Positions 22,529 to 34,760 of a stretch of DNA of 64,000 bases are shown here, one piece after another. The position numbers and the translations under genes were made by a program. Source of the DNA: Pleodorina starrii (Eukaryota > Chlorophyta > Chlorophyceae > Chlamydomonadales > Volvocaceae); assembly GCA_030267565.1 (NCBI GenBank), contig BRXU01000023.1:806001-870000 (forward strand), written 5' to 3'. Numbering within the stretch: position 1 is the stretch's first letter; each line of letters starts with the position of its first letter. The notes below the pieces were generated by a model. It worked only from the letters and a program-made list of their open reading frames with translations. It was not told the DNA's origin and did no database searches.

Positions 22529-23840
22529 GTACAGCAATGCATTCAAGCAAAAGTGCTGCGGCGGCTCGCTGCAGCGTGGGAAGAACCACTGGCTTCCTCC
22601 TGCGCCTGTGTCCGCGAGCCGCCGCCCCCTCCTCCCGCTCGTCGCCCGTTCGTCAGGCATTCCGCCGTGAAGTCGTAACCGCTGGAAACGGCGGCGTTTC
22701 GTGTCCTTTGCCACGCCACCTTCTGCACTCATCCACAAGAGCTAAACAGTTAACGGCCGATGCGTACTGTTACCTGCCTTGCCTGCTGCTGCTACTGCTG
22801 CAGGCGGCGCCCCCCAACCGTCTTTGCACAAGTGTTGCACGTGTGCTGCACGTACGGTACATACACAGATGCCCGTTGGGAACCTGGCATGGCTGGGCCT
22901 AGGCTGGGCTGTGGCTGGACTGCGCAGTAGCACTCGCGTCAACAAGTGCCGCAACGGCTTTCAAAGCTCCCGGCAGCCGGGAGCTTGGCCTTGGTCAGCT
23001 GTTCCGCCTTTATCGGCGCGCCCTCTCATCGCCGGCGCGCGATGCCGCCGTGCATCCGCATCCCACCGGGTTCCCGCCCTATCTCCCCATCCTGGGGTCT
23101 GACTTCCCGCCTCGACCGTCCCGTGCCGGAATCGGCATATGGATTCGCCGGGGTTTCCTGGCCGCCGCACCATACACATACACACACACATACGCCCCGG
23201 CTGGGCTGCCCCGCCCGGGCCGACGAGCCCTTCATCCGCGCCTTTCACGCGCCTTCCCACCCGGCCTGGCGACAATGTGGGTCGCCCGTCGTTCAGAGCA
23301 GCAGCAGCAGCGGCGTGCAGGACTGCAGGTGCAAGTGGGCTCCGCTATAGCCCGCAAGAAGCCCTGGACAGCGAACCCCATCCGTCCACCCATCCGTCCG
23401 CCCATCCGCAGCGAGCTCTGTACAGCGAACCCTGCCGCTCCGCCCCGCCCCGCCGCTCCGCCCGTGCTGCTGCCCACGGTCGCCTCCAGCCCAGCCGCCA
23501 AGCTGCATCCAGAACCAACAGGAGTCCACCTGCCCGCCTGCCTGCCCGCCTTGGCCCACGCCTGCTTGCCCCGCCTGCTTGCCCCGCCGCCTGCCCGCCC
23601 GCCTACTCGGGCATCCCCTGTCTCGCCGCGCGCCTTCTCCACCCAAGCAGCAGCGCCACCCGCCCGGCCCGGCGCCACCCGCCTGCCAAGCGCGGTACCC
23701 ACCACCCCTCAGCCAACCACCCCGGCAAACACCACACGGACCAACGAAGGCTGGAGACTGAGGGCAGTCCCTCCCTCCGCACGTATACCCGGCCGCGCAA
23801 CGCCGCGGCGCCCCGCCCTCTCGCTCTCACACACATCATA

Positions 23841-25172
23841 TCACATGGCCCGGTCCAGGAAGCGCCGGTTGGCAAATGCCAGCCAGTGCTTGTTGGGTGC
23901 CGCCGCGCCCTCGGCCGCGGAGCTGCCGCCGCTGCCGCCGCCGTTGCTGCTGCTGCCTGCCCCTGCTGCTGCTGCGTACAAGCGGTCCACCAGGCGGCGT
24001 CCCGTCTCCTCCCGGCACTGCCGCAGGTAGCTCCGGAGCGCCTCTGCGGGAGGGAGTGGACCGGAGGCGGCGGGCCGGGCCGGGCGGGGGCAGCGGCGGT
24101 GGGGCCCTCGAGGTTCGGTTCGGTTCCGTGCGCCGCATTGGGAGGAAAAACGGCGTTGTCTGCATGACGTTGCAGTTGTTAGGGTGGGCTCCAGACCCTC
24201 GAAGGGGACCGTTTCCTAGTGTGCTGACGTGGCCAATGGAGGTCGCGCCAATGGAGCGCGGGGCTCCCCTTAAATGTGTCGCTGCCTGCCGGCTGCTGGC
24301 CGGCCGCGCAATGAAGCTGCCCGTGCGGCCGCCGATTCGCCCACCCACCCACCCACCCACCCACCCACCACACCCGGTCCTCTCGCCAAGGTGGCCTCCG
24401 TTCCACCGCTGCCATCTCACCTATATCTCGCCCAGCCAGCCGCTCACCCGGCCATCCAGCCACTCACCCACCCGCCCTGCTCACCCTCTTCTTCCCTGCT
24501 CGAGGGGCTGGTCATGAGGGCACCCAGCGGGAAGCCCGCCTGGCCCGGCAGCGGAAAGCGGTCGTGCGCGGCCGCGAAGGCCAGCGCGCGGGCCTCCTCG
24601 CGGTTGGGAGGCGGCTTGCGCTCTGCTAAGCCTGCTTTTCCCCACACAGAGGGCGAGGGTGCGGGGTTTCGCGGGAGGTGGTGACAAGGACAGGGCGGGG
24701 AATGGGGGGAAATGCGGGTGCTGGAAAGAGGTTCAGGGAGGTTGAGGGCTGGGGTGGAGGCTCGAGCGGCGGGAGGTTGGCGTTCACGGGAAGGGGGCGG
24801 TGCCGCAAGGTCGGTCATGGACCGCAGTGTGCGCTCCCGCAGCGTTTCCCCCGCGCTGGCGACGGGCTTTCCGTTTTGGTGGGCTGAGCTGTCTTGCCAG
24901 CAGCCCCCACCCGGACTGGACTGCTTACGTCGAAGGCAGCTGCTGATGAAGAGGATGAGGTACACGAGGAGCTTGTCACCCGGCCCGCGGATGTCGAAAT
25001 TCTTGAACAGTGAGTTGGGACGGAAAAGCTCTATTGCTTCATCCACAGGGTCCAGCGATGCGCCGTCTGCGTCGACCGATGCTCCGTTGCCGTTGTTCAA
25101 CGGAATGAGCGGGCAGCCGCAACAAAGACGATATCGATCGGCGTTGTCGTTGAAGCGGCTATGGTACGCCAT
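23841..25172 (-). CDS. ARPC3: Actin-related protein 2/3 complex subunit 3 (p21-Arc)
   Basis: Three exons (25172-24929, 24622-24485, 24043-23841) splice in phase to 194 codons plus stop; family members are about 175-180 residues. Exon 1 opens MAYHSRFNDNADRYRLCCG and contains VDEAIELFRPNSLFKNFDI and LVYLILFISSCLR, matching the conserved VDEAI..F..N..FKN and L.Y..L.IS.CL blocks. Exon 2 has FPLPGQAGFPLGAL (family FPIPGEPGFPLNA). Exon 3 has LRSYLRQCREETGRRLVDRL and ends WLAFANRRFLDRAM. The extra length is an Ala/Gly/Ser stretch near the C-terminus. ARPC3 is a structural subunit that helps Arp2/3 nucleate branched actin filaments in the cytoplasm. It is transcribed divergently from the CLPTM1-type gene, 901 bp away. 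Confidence 0.95.
24343..24370 (+). repeat. (CCCA)n microsatellite in ARPC3 intron 2
   Basis: Seven or so CCCA units within the intron between exons 2 and 3. Confidence 0.9.
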
Positions 25173-26073
25173 GCTGCATGCATTTCACGCGCACTCCGCG
25201 GCCCTTGGCCCCTTGCCCGCCAAAACAGAAACTGCAATGTACGACAGGTGTCGGAAGGCTTGCGACTTGCCTCCGTTGGGTTAGCCTTGTGCTATGGAAC
25301 TATGCTTTATTGGGAAACCGTTCGGCAATATAAGAGCTGTCACGCGAGCTCACTTCACGGCTTAAGACAGCTCAGGCATTCATAGTGGTTTGCAAAGCCC
25401 TGGGAGTTGTCAGAAGTTCCCGTAACGCCATAACGTTAAGGCCACTTCTTCATCCCTTTCATTGTCCATTGATCACTTCAGTAACACCTGGGCTGCATCC
25501 CGCACGAGACTAATCAGCCGCCAGGAAACGATCAGAGCAAGGGCAAGAGCGCAGCCCGGGCGAAATCCAAGGTCTAATCACAGGTATGATGGCACGTATG
25601 AACGACATTGTTTGGCAAAAGGAGGTAACTGTGTTGCTGAACGACTTCGTTGGATGGAGATCTGGGACGCTGGCCAGCCTATGTTGCTGGGAACGAGAGA
25701 GGCTAATCACATGAGGTTTCTTCATGGCCTCACCCTTTAGTTGTATGAGTTTTGTTCCATCACTCTCTCAGTGGCTCTGCCACGGCCTGGACATGCTCCA
25801 GAACCTACGGAGCGCAAGCACGCCCTTGCAGCAGGGTGACCCACAAACCAAACTCACATCGTGCAACCCCCTTATACCTCGTGGCGTGCGGTCCTGCCCC
25901 TCAGCACCGTCCGCTTTACAGCTGCAGCCCACCCGCCCCACCGCTTCCAACCTCCAAGCTCGACACCGACACGACTGCCCCCAGCCCCTTCCTTCCACAG
26001 CCCTCCTCCCTGTTCCTCAAACCTCTCACCTTCCCCAAACCTCCACGCCCCTCAGCTCTACCGGAGCAAGTGA
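25173..26073. other. Divergent intergenic region between ARPC3 and CLPTM1-type gene
   Basis: 901 bp between two opposite start codons, so it should hold both promoters and 5' UTRs. Less GC-rich than the exons. No TATA element stands out, and the ORFs inside have no family features. Confidence 0.5.
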
Positions 26074-29000
26074 ATGCCAGCCGACGCGGTCGCGGGTGCG
26101 GCGGCGGCCGGCGCGGCGGCAGCCGCTGCCGGCGGCGCCGGCGGTGGGCAGGGCCAGCAGCAGCAGCAGCGGCAGCAGGGCGGTATCGGCAGCATCGTGG
26201 GCATGGTCCTGCGCATGGGCGTCATGTGGTACTTCATGAACGCGATGAAGGGCAACAAGACGCCGCCACCGCCGCAGCAGGCGGGGGCTGACGGCCAGGT
26301 TGCGGGCGGCAGCGGGGCGGGGACCTACCTCTACCCGGCGTTCGAGCGCGGCTCGCTGGTGGACATGTACATGTTCCTCTCGGAGGGGGAGCACTACAGG
26401 GGTGAGCAGCAGCGGGAAGGAGGGCTCGCGTAGAAGCGCGCGAAGGAAAGGATGGGCCGCCTCGCGCAGCAAGGCCACCCTCCAAGCGGGGCTGACCAGG
26501 AGGTCAGGCAACAAGTACGTGCAGATTCGCATACACGCACACACGCACACCGGGTTGGTCTCGCGCGTGCTGCTCGTCGGAAGGACCGAAGACTGGTGGC
26601 GGAGGCCTGAACGAGGATACATGATATGTGGCGATGCGTCGCGATGGCGCCAGCCAGGGGTCTGGTCCCTCCCGCACATGGGGGCCCTCTGCCGGGCCGC
26701 TGCGATTCTCTGGAGAGGCGGCGTTTCGTGGTCTCTGGGAAGACCGAGCTTTGGGGAAACTCGGCTAACGGCGTAGGACTCGGGGGGATAGTGGCAAGAG
26801 TAAGGAGCGGCGCAAGTTGTTGCCCCTGGTGTGGCTGGACCTGGCTGGTCCTTAGTACTGCCTGGTTCCAAGTACAAGCCACTACACATTTCCACGTACC
26901 TCACTCCCCCCGGTTGGCCCCCATGGGCGTCATGGTTATCTTTGGTACTCTTATGTGCCTGGCTGGGTTGCTGCATCCCGCATTGCGCTCAATACGACAC
27001 CCCCTTGCAACCACAGTGACTCATTCTTATATAAAGGAGCATATCACTCCCTGGCCCCCCTGCCCCCTGCCCCCTGCCCCACCCTGCCCCTCCCTCCTCT
27101 CAGGTCTCCGTGTCGACATGTCGGAGCTCATCTGGTCGGAGCGGGGCGTGGTGCTGGGGGACAGCAAGGAGCAGCGCAAGGACACGTACGTGTACGAGCC
27201 GTCTGACGTAGGTTGTACGACAGGATGCGGCGCCGCCCGTCCACCGGGGCCGCCGGACCCAGGGCGCGCGGCTGTGGGAAGGGGCGCAGGGGGCGATGGA
27301 GGGTGGGTTAGGGGGCTTCTGGGATTCAAAAAGGGGTGAGGTGAATAGGGGTGAGGTGGAGGCAGGTGGGACTGGCCGGCCCCCGTTCCGTACCGGCGCG
27401 GGTTAGGTAGGGGGGGGGGTAAGGGGTCCACGGGTCCAAGGTGGCATGAAGGAGGCGAAACTGCGAGGGGATCCTTTCGGGAGGAGTTGTTTTGTCTCGT
27501 CTTGTCTGCTTGGACAGGGCATCCAATGGGGAGGGCCTCCAACGGGGAGGGGAAGAAGAAGGACCGCAGCGAAGTCTTCCACCGGAGGAGGGTGAACCGG
27601 ACCGGACAGGACCGGAGCGAGCCACGCTTCAAATGCACACCCAACTGAACGGCGGTATCGCCGGCGCCAGCACTCCGCCTGCTGGTGTCCGCCGGGTGCC
27701 CCAGAGCTAGCCTCCTGTCCTGCCCCTGATCTAGTCTCCCTCCCTCCGCTGCGGTATCTTCTTTCTTACCCCCGCCCCCGCCCCTCCCCCCAGTCCGTCA
27801 AGAACAACGGCTCCGTGTATATCCACATGGTGCTGGCCCGCGCGGGGGCGTCCATACTGCCCGACGAGCCGGCGTTCGACCCCACCGACCTGGCCTACTA
27901 CCACTTCCGTGAGTGGCGCCCCCGGACCCCCCTCTGCTCGCTAATCGCTCGTCTCTCTCTCTCTCGGCACACACACTGCACAACCGTTCGTTGTCAGTTG
28001 TCGCCGTTGTCGTCGAGATCCGATTCAGTTGGTCTGTTTGTCTTGTTTGTCTTGTCTGTTTGTTGATGGCTCGGTCTGACGTTGTCGTTGACGGTTGTCG
28101 TTGTCGGTTGTCGGTTGTCGCAGAGCTCAACGCCCACCGCCCCAAGCCGCGCAACTCCACGGGAGTGAACCTGCTGTCGGACAACCCCACGGATGCGCCC
28201 AAGGTGGGTCGTTAGGGGGCGTTGGGGGTCTTAGGAGGGATGTGACGGAGGCAGCGTGGAAAGGCAGCGTGGGATTGCGCTGCCTTCGCGGCGTTGTGGG
28301 ATTGCGCTGTCGTCCCGGGGATCAACCAACCCGACCTGGGCTTGGAGCCGGGGATCCAGCCTGACAATCCACGTGACAATCCACCTGACCTGCAACCGAA
28401 CCATTCACCCGAACAGCGATGTCACCAGTAAAGATCTTATTCCGAAAAGATTTCCCCCGTAAAAATGGAGGAGGATGTGTCACGTGTCATAAGGTTCCTT
28501 TGTGTCAGTCCGGTCGATCTGGCGTGCTCTGGACAACCCAGCCCCGCCCCCCAGCCCCCGTCTTCGTCCCTTCGCTGCGGTATCTTCTTTTTTACCCCCC
28601 ACCCTGCTGCAGCAGCTTGATCAACAACGTCCTCAGTGACTCATTCTTATATAAAGGAGCATATCACTCCCTGACCCCCCCAACCCATGCCCCTATCCGT
28701 AGGTCGACAAGGACGTCCCCCGGGAGATCCTCAACTACCTGCCGCCAAACATCACCATGCAACTCGTGGACCATTACCAGGCGTACGACAGAAAGTACGA
28801 CAGCGGCGCGTGTGGCGTGTGTGTGTGGTGGGCGGAAAGGGGGGGCTTTCCGGGAGGCGTTTTCGGTGGTGTCTCACCCTCCGCGCAAATCCTTTTCTCG
28901 GTGTGATGTTTATGTATATATGGGGGGTTTACCGGGTGGCCTGGCGGGCTTTGGGCACTGGGTACTGTGCACAGCCGGGACCGAACTCCGCGGCAGTAAA

Positions 29001-32000
29001 ACAAAACCGCACGACCTGCACGAACCCGCACGACCCGCTCGACCTGCAACACGGCAAGGGGCACGCATTGCCATGGGGGTTACACCCCAACCCCGCGCAC
29101 TCGCTCCTGTGACCATCCACGCCCCCCTCTTCCCCGCCGCCGCGGCCCCTAAGTTCGCCAACCAACGCCGCGTCTTGGTAGATAGGTTGGTCGCTCGCTG
29201 GGGTCCGTCTTACCTCCACCCACCCACCCACCCCACCCCCGCCCCCCACCTCCGTCTCCTTCGCTGCGATTTTCTTTTTACCCCCAACCTCCCGGGGGTA
29301 AAAAGGAGCATATCACTCCCTGACCCCACCTCCCGCCCCGCCTCCCGCCCCCCGCCCCGCCTCGACGTCCCAGTCGCATCCCTCCGCAGCTTCAGGGCCA
29401 CCTGCGCACCAACCCCGCCGGCCACTACGTGCCCGTGGTCTTCTACAACGACTTCTGGCTGCTCAAGGACAAGTACATACCGGTGGGTAAAAACAAAATA
29501 CCGCAGCGGAGAAGGAGGAGGGTGGGTGCCTACGTGCCTGCCTGGGTGCCACCTCCGCCCATCCTCGCCCCCGCCCCCCCACCGGCCGCTTGGTGCCCCC
29601 GCCCCCACTTTTGCCGCTTCCCCATGTCTGGGACCCGCGCCGATCCTCTCATGCTCTCTGCCACCCCCTCCTCCCTCTTTCCCCCTCCTCCCTCTTCCCT
29701 CCCTCGACCCTTTTCAGGTCAATGAGACTCTTGACAACGTGACCCTCCATTTGGAACTGAGCTATGTGTCCATGACCTGGTGGCAGCTGCTGATGCAGGT
29801 GCGGAGGGAGGGAGGGAGGGGCGGGGTTAAGGAGGGGCGGGGTAAAAAGAAGGGTGCGGACTTGGCGCGGGCGGGGGGGAGGGAGGGGAATAGGGCGATT
29901 GATAGGGCCCAGGCTGCTGAAAGCGCTTTGCTCCGCTCCCCTTGCCTCGCCGCCGATCCAACCCCCCCGCGTGGTCGCCCGCCCGCCCGGCCGCAGATGG
30001 ACCAGTCGTTCGGCATGCAGGTCCGCATGGGCATGGCGCAGGACGGAGAGAGCGACGAGATCAAGAGGATATTCCTGGAGGGAAATCCCGTGCTGCTGGT
30101 GCGCGGGGTCGGGTGCCTGGGGCTGGGGCGATTGTCGACGGCAAGCGAAGCGCGATGACCGGGCAGAGCCGGAGGAGAGGGCGCGAGAAGGGCTGCGGTA
30201 CCCAACCAAACGTGTGGGTTGGCCGGGTTGGGCTGGGCTGTACTTTGCCGATATGCGCTTTCCGGGGCGAGGCCACCGGTACCCAACCAACCAACCAACC
30301 AACCAACCTGCGAGCCCAACCAACTGCGTGTGGTGCGGTAACCCTCGGCGCATCGCAACCCACGGCCCAGCCGCCCGCCGCACATGCGAGCGCGCCCTGA
30401 CTAACCTGCTCGAGCCTGCACTAACCGTCAACCGTCAACTACCCAACCATCTCGCCCCTCAGGGCCTTACATTCGTGGTGTCCATGCTGCACACGGTGTT
30501 CGACCTGCTGGCCTTCAAGAACGACATTGGGTTTTGGAAGAACAACAAGTCCATGGAGGGGCTGTCGGCGCGCACCGTGCTCATCAATGCGTTCTGCCAG
30601 GTGGGGGGGGGGGAGGCCGTTGCCGTTGCCGCGGCGAGGGGCGGGGCGGGGTTGGGTGGGCTAGACCGGGGCGTGGCGAAGGGGCGGGATGGGGCGTGGC
30701 ACCCTGGGGGAGGGGGGCCACCGCGATACTGATGAATCGATAATAACGGTGACGACGCTAAACACGACGGATGTTCGGCCCTATGTGTTGCGTGCTGCGC
30801 CCCGACCTGCCGTACAATCGCAGGTCGTCATCCTGCTGTACCTCTTTGATAACGACACGTCGTACGTCGTACTGCTGTCGTCGGTGCTGGGCACGGGCAT
30901 CGAGCTTTGGAAGGTCACCAAGGCCTTTGACGTCTCCTTCAATCGGGAGCGCTTCCCCTTCGTCACCCTCCGCGACAGGTGCGTGTTGCCGTACAGAACG
31001 TACGTCGTACTCCGCGATGACAGCCGGTAGCGCGTTACAACGACACAACGATTGACTCATCGGGTCCTTTTGGCCGCAGCCGCGTGCGGCAGCTCCTCCC
31101 GCCTCCTCCCGCCGTCCCTCTCACACTCACCTAGCACAATGCACCTACGGTCCTCGGGTACCGGTGTCGTACACGGGGATCATCATTGTAGTCCGAATGG
31201 CCGCTGAACTCACACACCGTCTTACCCGCACCCGGCGACCGCGCTTGGCCGCAATCCCACAACAGGGCGTCGTACAGCAACAAGGAGACGAAGAAGTACG
31301 ACGCCGACGCAATGCGGTACCTGTCGTACGCGCTGTACCCGCTGGTGATTGGCTACTCGATCTACTCGCTGATGTACAAGACCCACAAGAGCTGGTACAG
31401 CTGGATCCTGTCCAGCCTGGTCGGCGCGGTGTACATGTTTGGATTCATCCTCATGTGCCCACAGGTACGGCACGGCGTACGGGCGGCATGTCGTACCACC
31501 GAGCGATGCGTCGTACACCGTTGCTTGTATTGCTAGTTGTGCGAAGGACAGGTGTCCGGGGACTGCCCCTCCCCTCACGCCTTCCCCCCCTCTCCTCACC
31601 CCACTCCCCTCTCCTCCAATGCTCCCCCCCTGCGGTCCCATCTCGGTTCCTCCCCACCACCCCCTTCCTGGTCCTCCCCCGCCCCCCGCCCCTCCGCCCC
31701 TCAGCTGTACCTCAACTACAAGCTCAAGTCGGTGGCCCACCTGCCCTGGCGCCAGCTGACGTACAAGTTCCTGAACACCATCATCGACGACCTCTTCGCC
31801 TTTGTCATCAAGATGCCGTTGCTGCACAGGTAAGGGGGCCTGGGCAGTGATGAGGAGATGAAGACGATGCGTAAGCACACCGCCGTTGTTGTTTTGGGGG
31901 GGAATGCGGTCGCATTGAGTGAATGCGAGAGCAGCGCCGGCGAAGGAAGAGACACGGGGCTGTGTAAGAGCTCTTTCCCCCTGGCCCTGTGTTTTTGAGA

Positions 32001-32735
32001 TTTTGACACATCGTCAAGACGGTGTATGCCGTATACCCGTGACACGATGCCGTACGCTACTTGTTGTCCGTCCGTACAATGTACAACAAACACAGGCTGT
32101 CGGTGTTCCGCGATGACGTCGTGTTCCTCGTCTACCTCTACCAGCGCTGGATCTACCGGGTGGATAAGAGCCGCGCCAACGAGTTTGGGTACGTGGGGTT
32201 GGGGTGGGGCCGCAGGCAGGCAGGCGGAGGGATGGGCGCGGCTTCGGGGCCCTGTGCGCGCAATGCAGCGCGCCGCCTCCGCCTCCGCCACGACACGCGA
32301 CGACAATCCGGAGGAGTCCGTAGGAGACGTGGTTGTAGTAGAGGCACCGTGTGGGCGTCTCGCCCTCCCCCACGCAATCTCCCTTTTTTTCTTCCAAGGG
32401 GAAGCGACCAAGTGTACCCCTCGTCCCGGGCCGATTTCTTTTACCCCACGTAACGCAATACCCCGCGTGGTGGCCGCAGGTGGTCGGAGGAGCAGCCGGC
32501 GGCGGCGGAGGCGGAGCCGCAGCCGGCGGGTGAGGGAGAGGCCGCGCCTGCCATCGAGGCGGCTGCGGCCGAGGGCAGCGGCGCGGCCCCCGCAGCGGAT
32601 GGCGAGGAGACGGGCGCGCGCAGGCGCAAGGGCGCTGCTGCTGCTGCGGCGGCGGCGGCGGCGGCGGAGAGCCAAGAGGAGGAGGACGACAAGGTCGAGG
32701 CGGAGGGGAGCGGCGACGGCAAGAAGACGCGCTGA
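26074..32735 (+). CDS. CLPTM1: CLPTM1-family multi-pass membrane protein
   Basis: Fourteen exons join in phase to 648 residues: 26074-26401, 27104-27207, 27794-27908, 28124-28203, 28703-28780, 29390-29482, 29718-29798, 29997-30098, 30463-30600, 30824-30978, 31266-31464, 31705-31829, 32096-32188, 32480-32735. The lumenal part has YPAFERGSLVDMYMFLSE and VPVVFYNDFWLLKDKYIP. The membrane part matches CLPTM1 closely: VFDLLAFKNDIGFWK, ARTVLINAFCQ, YKLKSVAHLPWRQLTYK, FLNTIIDDLFAFVIKMP and DDVVFLVYLYQRWIYRVD. Four to six hydrophobic segments lie in exons 9-13. A low-complexity Ala/Glu tail of about 80 residues ends the protein. Animal relatives act in receptor trafficking or as ER lipid scramblases; the algal role is unknown. 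Intron 5 needs a GC donor (CAG|GCGTAC). Confidence 0.95.
27014..27053 (+). repeat. Shared intron block, copy in CLPTM1 intron 1
   Basis: 40 bp identical to 28634-28673 in intron 4. It starts CAGTGACTCATTCTTATATA and ends GGAGCATATCACTCCCTG. It lies about 50 bp before the 3' splice site. A shorter copy is at 29302-29327 in intron 5. Confidence 0.95.
27741..27772 (+). repeat. Shared intron block of type 2, in CLPTM1 intron 2
   Basis: Pyrimidine-rich block with the core CGCTGCGGTATCTTCTTT, also found at 28571-28600 (intron 4) and, diverged, at about 29257-29285 (intron 5), each followed by T/C runs. The same CCGCTGCGG core opens each unit of the 45-bp minisatellite at 55395-55672. Confidence 0.8.
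28634..28673 (+). repeat. Shared intron block, copy in CLPTM1 intron 4
   Basis: Identical to 27014-27053. It stands 29 bp upstream of the acceptor of exon 5, just downstream of a type-2 block (28571-28600), so the two blocks form one composite intron unit. Confidence 0.95.
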
Positions 32736-33755
32736 GCGGGGGTGGCGAGCGGGGCTGCGGAACGGGGGGTGGCGAGTAGAGGAGGGACCAGGTGGAGTCG
32801 TTCGGTAGGGTTCGGCAGGGCGGACAAGACGGTAGAGGATGCTCTCCCCCGGGGAGATTGGGTGCGCGTGTGTTTGGGGGGGGCAGGCGTGTGTGCGTTG
32901 GATGGATGGTTATCAGCCCGGTGGAAAGCGGGCGGGGAGGGAAGGATCAGGGCCGGCTTGGGTGGTGTGCGCGGCGGCCGTGGTGATGCGGCCGGTGTGT
33001 GAGGCCACCGCCGGAGGCTTTTGGGTGTCTTGGCGGACATGTCGCTCGCGCCGCTTTGACGTTTTTTGTGGTTTATGGTGGGAGCAGTTCCGAGTCTCCT
33101 GAGCCGGAAATGCTCTGTCGCTGGAGTGATGGCTAGACATGCTGCGCAGGTGCGCACGGAATTTGCGTGCGATGTGCTGTTTTTGTTGTGCCTGGTGCTC
33201 TGCTTTGCATGCCTCGCTTGTGTGCTTCAATTTTTAGAGGGGCGCGCGCGTGGATTGCCGTTAGTCGCCCGGGAACCGGGACGGTGTTGTCGTTTCTTTA
33301 GCTGGGGGGTTGGGGCAGGTGACCTGGCGAGGGATGTGTTCAACGCCCCCAGGAGGGGTGGCTCGAGCTCCCACGGCCACGGTCGGCGAGTGTCGGTTCG
33401 TGCACGGTGTGCGCTGTGCGGCGGCGGCGCAGGGAAGATTTGCAACAGCGAAGCCCCTCAAAGCCCCTTGTCAGCTGCGAGCCGGCGGAAACAACGCCGG
33501 CTTCCAGGGTTGCCTTCAGCCCTGATGCGCTGTATCAGCACCGGGGGCTGGTTAAGCCCAGAAGGACCCCCAGGAGGCACCGTATGGCAAATGTTAGTGA
33601 GTGATTGGCTCACTGCTGCAGTAGCGGATATCTGCAGGGGACGGTGGCCGGTGGCGTTCATTTGTTGGGACAGCCACGACCCACGAGGACAGAAGCAGCC
33701 GAAGTCAGTCCTCGAGGGCGGATCCGCCGCGGCACGGAGCCCGATTGTTTTTCTC

Positions 33756-33760
33756 TGTAA
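33756..33760 (+). promoter_or_regulatory. Candidate TGTAA polyadenylation signal for the CLPTM1-type gene
   Basis: First TGTAA I noticed after the stop at 32735. It gives a 3' UTR of about 1 kb and leaves about 460 bp to the next start codon at 34224. The large ORF at 33066-33809 would then be untranslated. Confidence 0.4.
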
Positions 33761-34223
33761 CACGCAGAAGACATCTCGGAAATCTGCAGGGCCCCGTGGG
33801 TCGGTATGACACGTAGGCTATGAAGTCCACTACGCGACGTGTTAGGAATGAAGTGTAAGTGGGAAGACGTAGATGTGCCGCGTCCTGCTCGAACCCCAGA
33901 GCCTCACTCAACGACGGTGCACCTGGGTGAAGAGATGGCCATTAGATAACAGCAATGTCTTCGTTGACACATCTTCAAGAGTCCTTAGTCATCACTTTGT
34001 ACTCGTATGTACGATTTCACCATTGATACGTGGGGGTGAAGGGACGCGCGTGCTGGGGCACTGCCTATGGCGAATCCGTACGGATGACGTGTCGTGACTG
34101 TTAACTTTCGACTTATCCCCTTTCAATTTGGTAAGACGTGCAGTGCTTCATCCCTGAATCGTCGCAATATATTGAATACTGCCACGTGCATTTCGTGGTC
34201 CAGCTGGTCCTGAGTCATCAAAC

Positions 34224-34760
34224 ATGATTACTCGCTCAGTGGCGCGCTTCCGCGCCTCTTACAGCTTTAATTTTCATTTTCGAACCATCGCCTTACCTCC
34301 CAAGCCGAACGAGCCAGGCCCTGAGGAATGCTGTCAGGTTGGTTGATGGACCGCAGCCTCGCGTGATTGAAGTTGCGGGGCCTACTTATCAGTAACTTGT
34401 TTGTTCGCGAGTGCGCATCGCAGAGCGGTTGCAATACATGCGTCTGGGAGCTGTATTTAGAGGAGCTTGCGAAGTGGAAGGCCCTGATGGTACGCAACGA
34501 CATGTGGGAAGGGTTTGGTGGACTTGCTGCGTGTTATGCAGCGCGCGTTCAATTTTAGGCCCTGTAAACTTGTTTACTTCCAGGAGAAGCTCAAATCTGA
34601 GAAGGGCGACGGACCCCAGGCAGCGGAAGCAGCCGAAGCCACCTTGTCCTCATCGTCCTCGGAGCCAGTGGGAATCGCAGCTTTCCGAGAGCTCGAGAAA
34701 CAACTCAACGTGCAGCAGGGTTCGTCGGTTGTCCCTCAGTCCGGCTCGGAGGGAGACTGA
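34224..34760 (+). CDS. Short oxidoreductase-like (OXLD1-type) protein, probably mitochondrial
   Basis: Three small exons (34224-34337, 34424-34489, 34584-34760) splice in phase to 118 residues with consensus GT-AG ends. The conserved core spans exons 1-2: LPPKPNEPGPEECCQ then SGCNTCVWELYLEELAKWK. This is the Pro-rich plus CC..SGC..CVW..Y signature of the oxidoreductase-like domain (human OXLD1, fungal homologues). Cys36, Cys37, Cys41 and Cys44 and Trp46/Tyr49 are present. The first 20 residues (MITRSVARFRASYSF) are Arg/Ser-rich without acids, like a mitochondrial presequence. The C-terminal half is Glu/Ser-rich and variable. The biochemical function of the family is not established. The exons are short and the gene is easily missed by ORF scanning. 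Head-to-tail with the CLPTM1-type gene. Confidence 0.85.

Noticed and set aside
23050..24167. 326- and 342-codon plus-strand ORFs
   Set aside because: Overlapping Pro/Arg-rich frames antisense to the ARPC3 3' region, with no domain; typical of GC-rich DNA.
27020..27040. TATA-box promoter (TTATATAAAG)
   Set aside because: It lies inside CLPTM1 intron 1 and recurs identically in intron 4, so it is part of a shared intron block.
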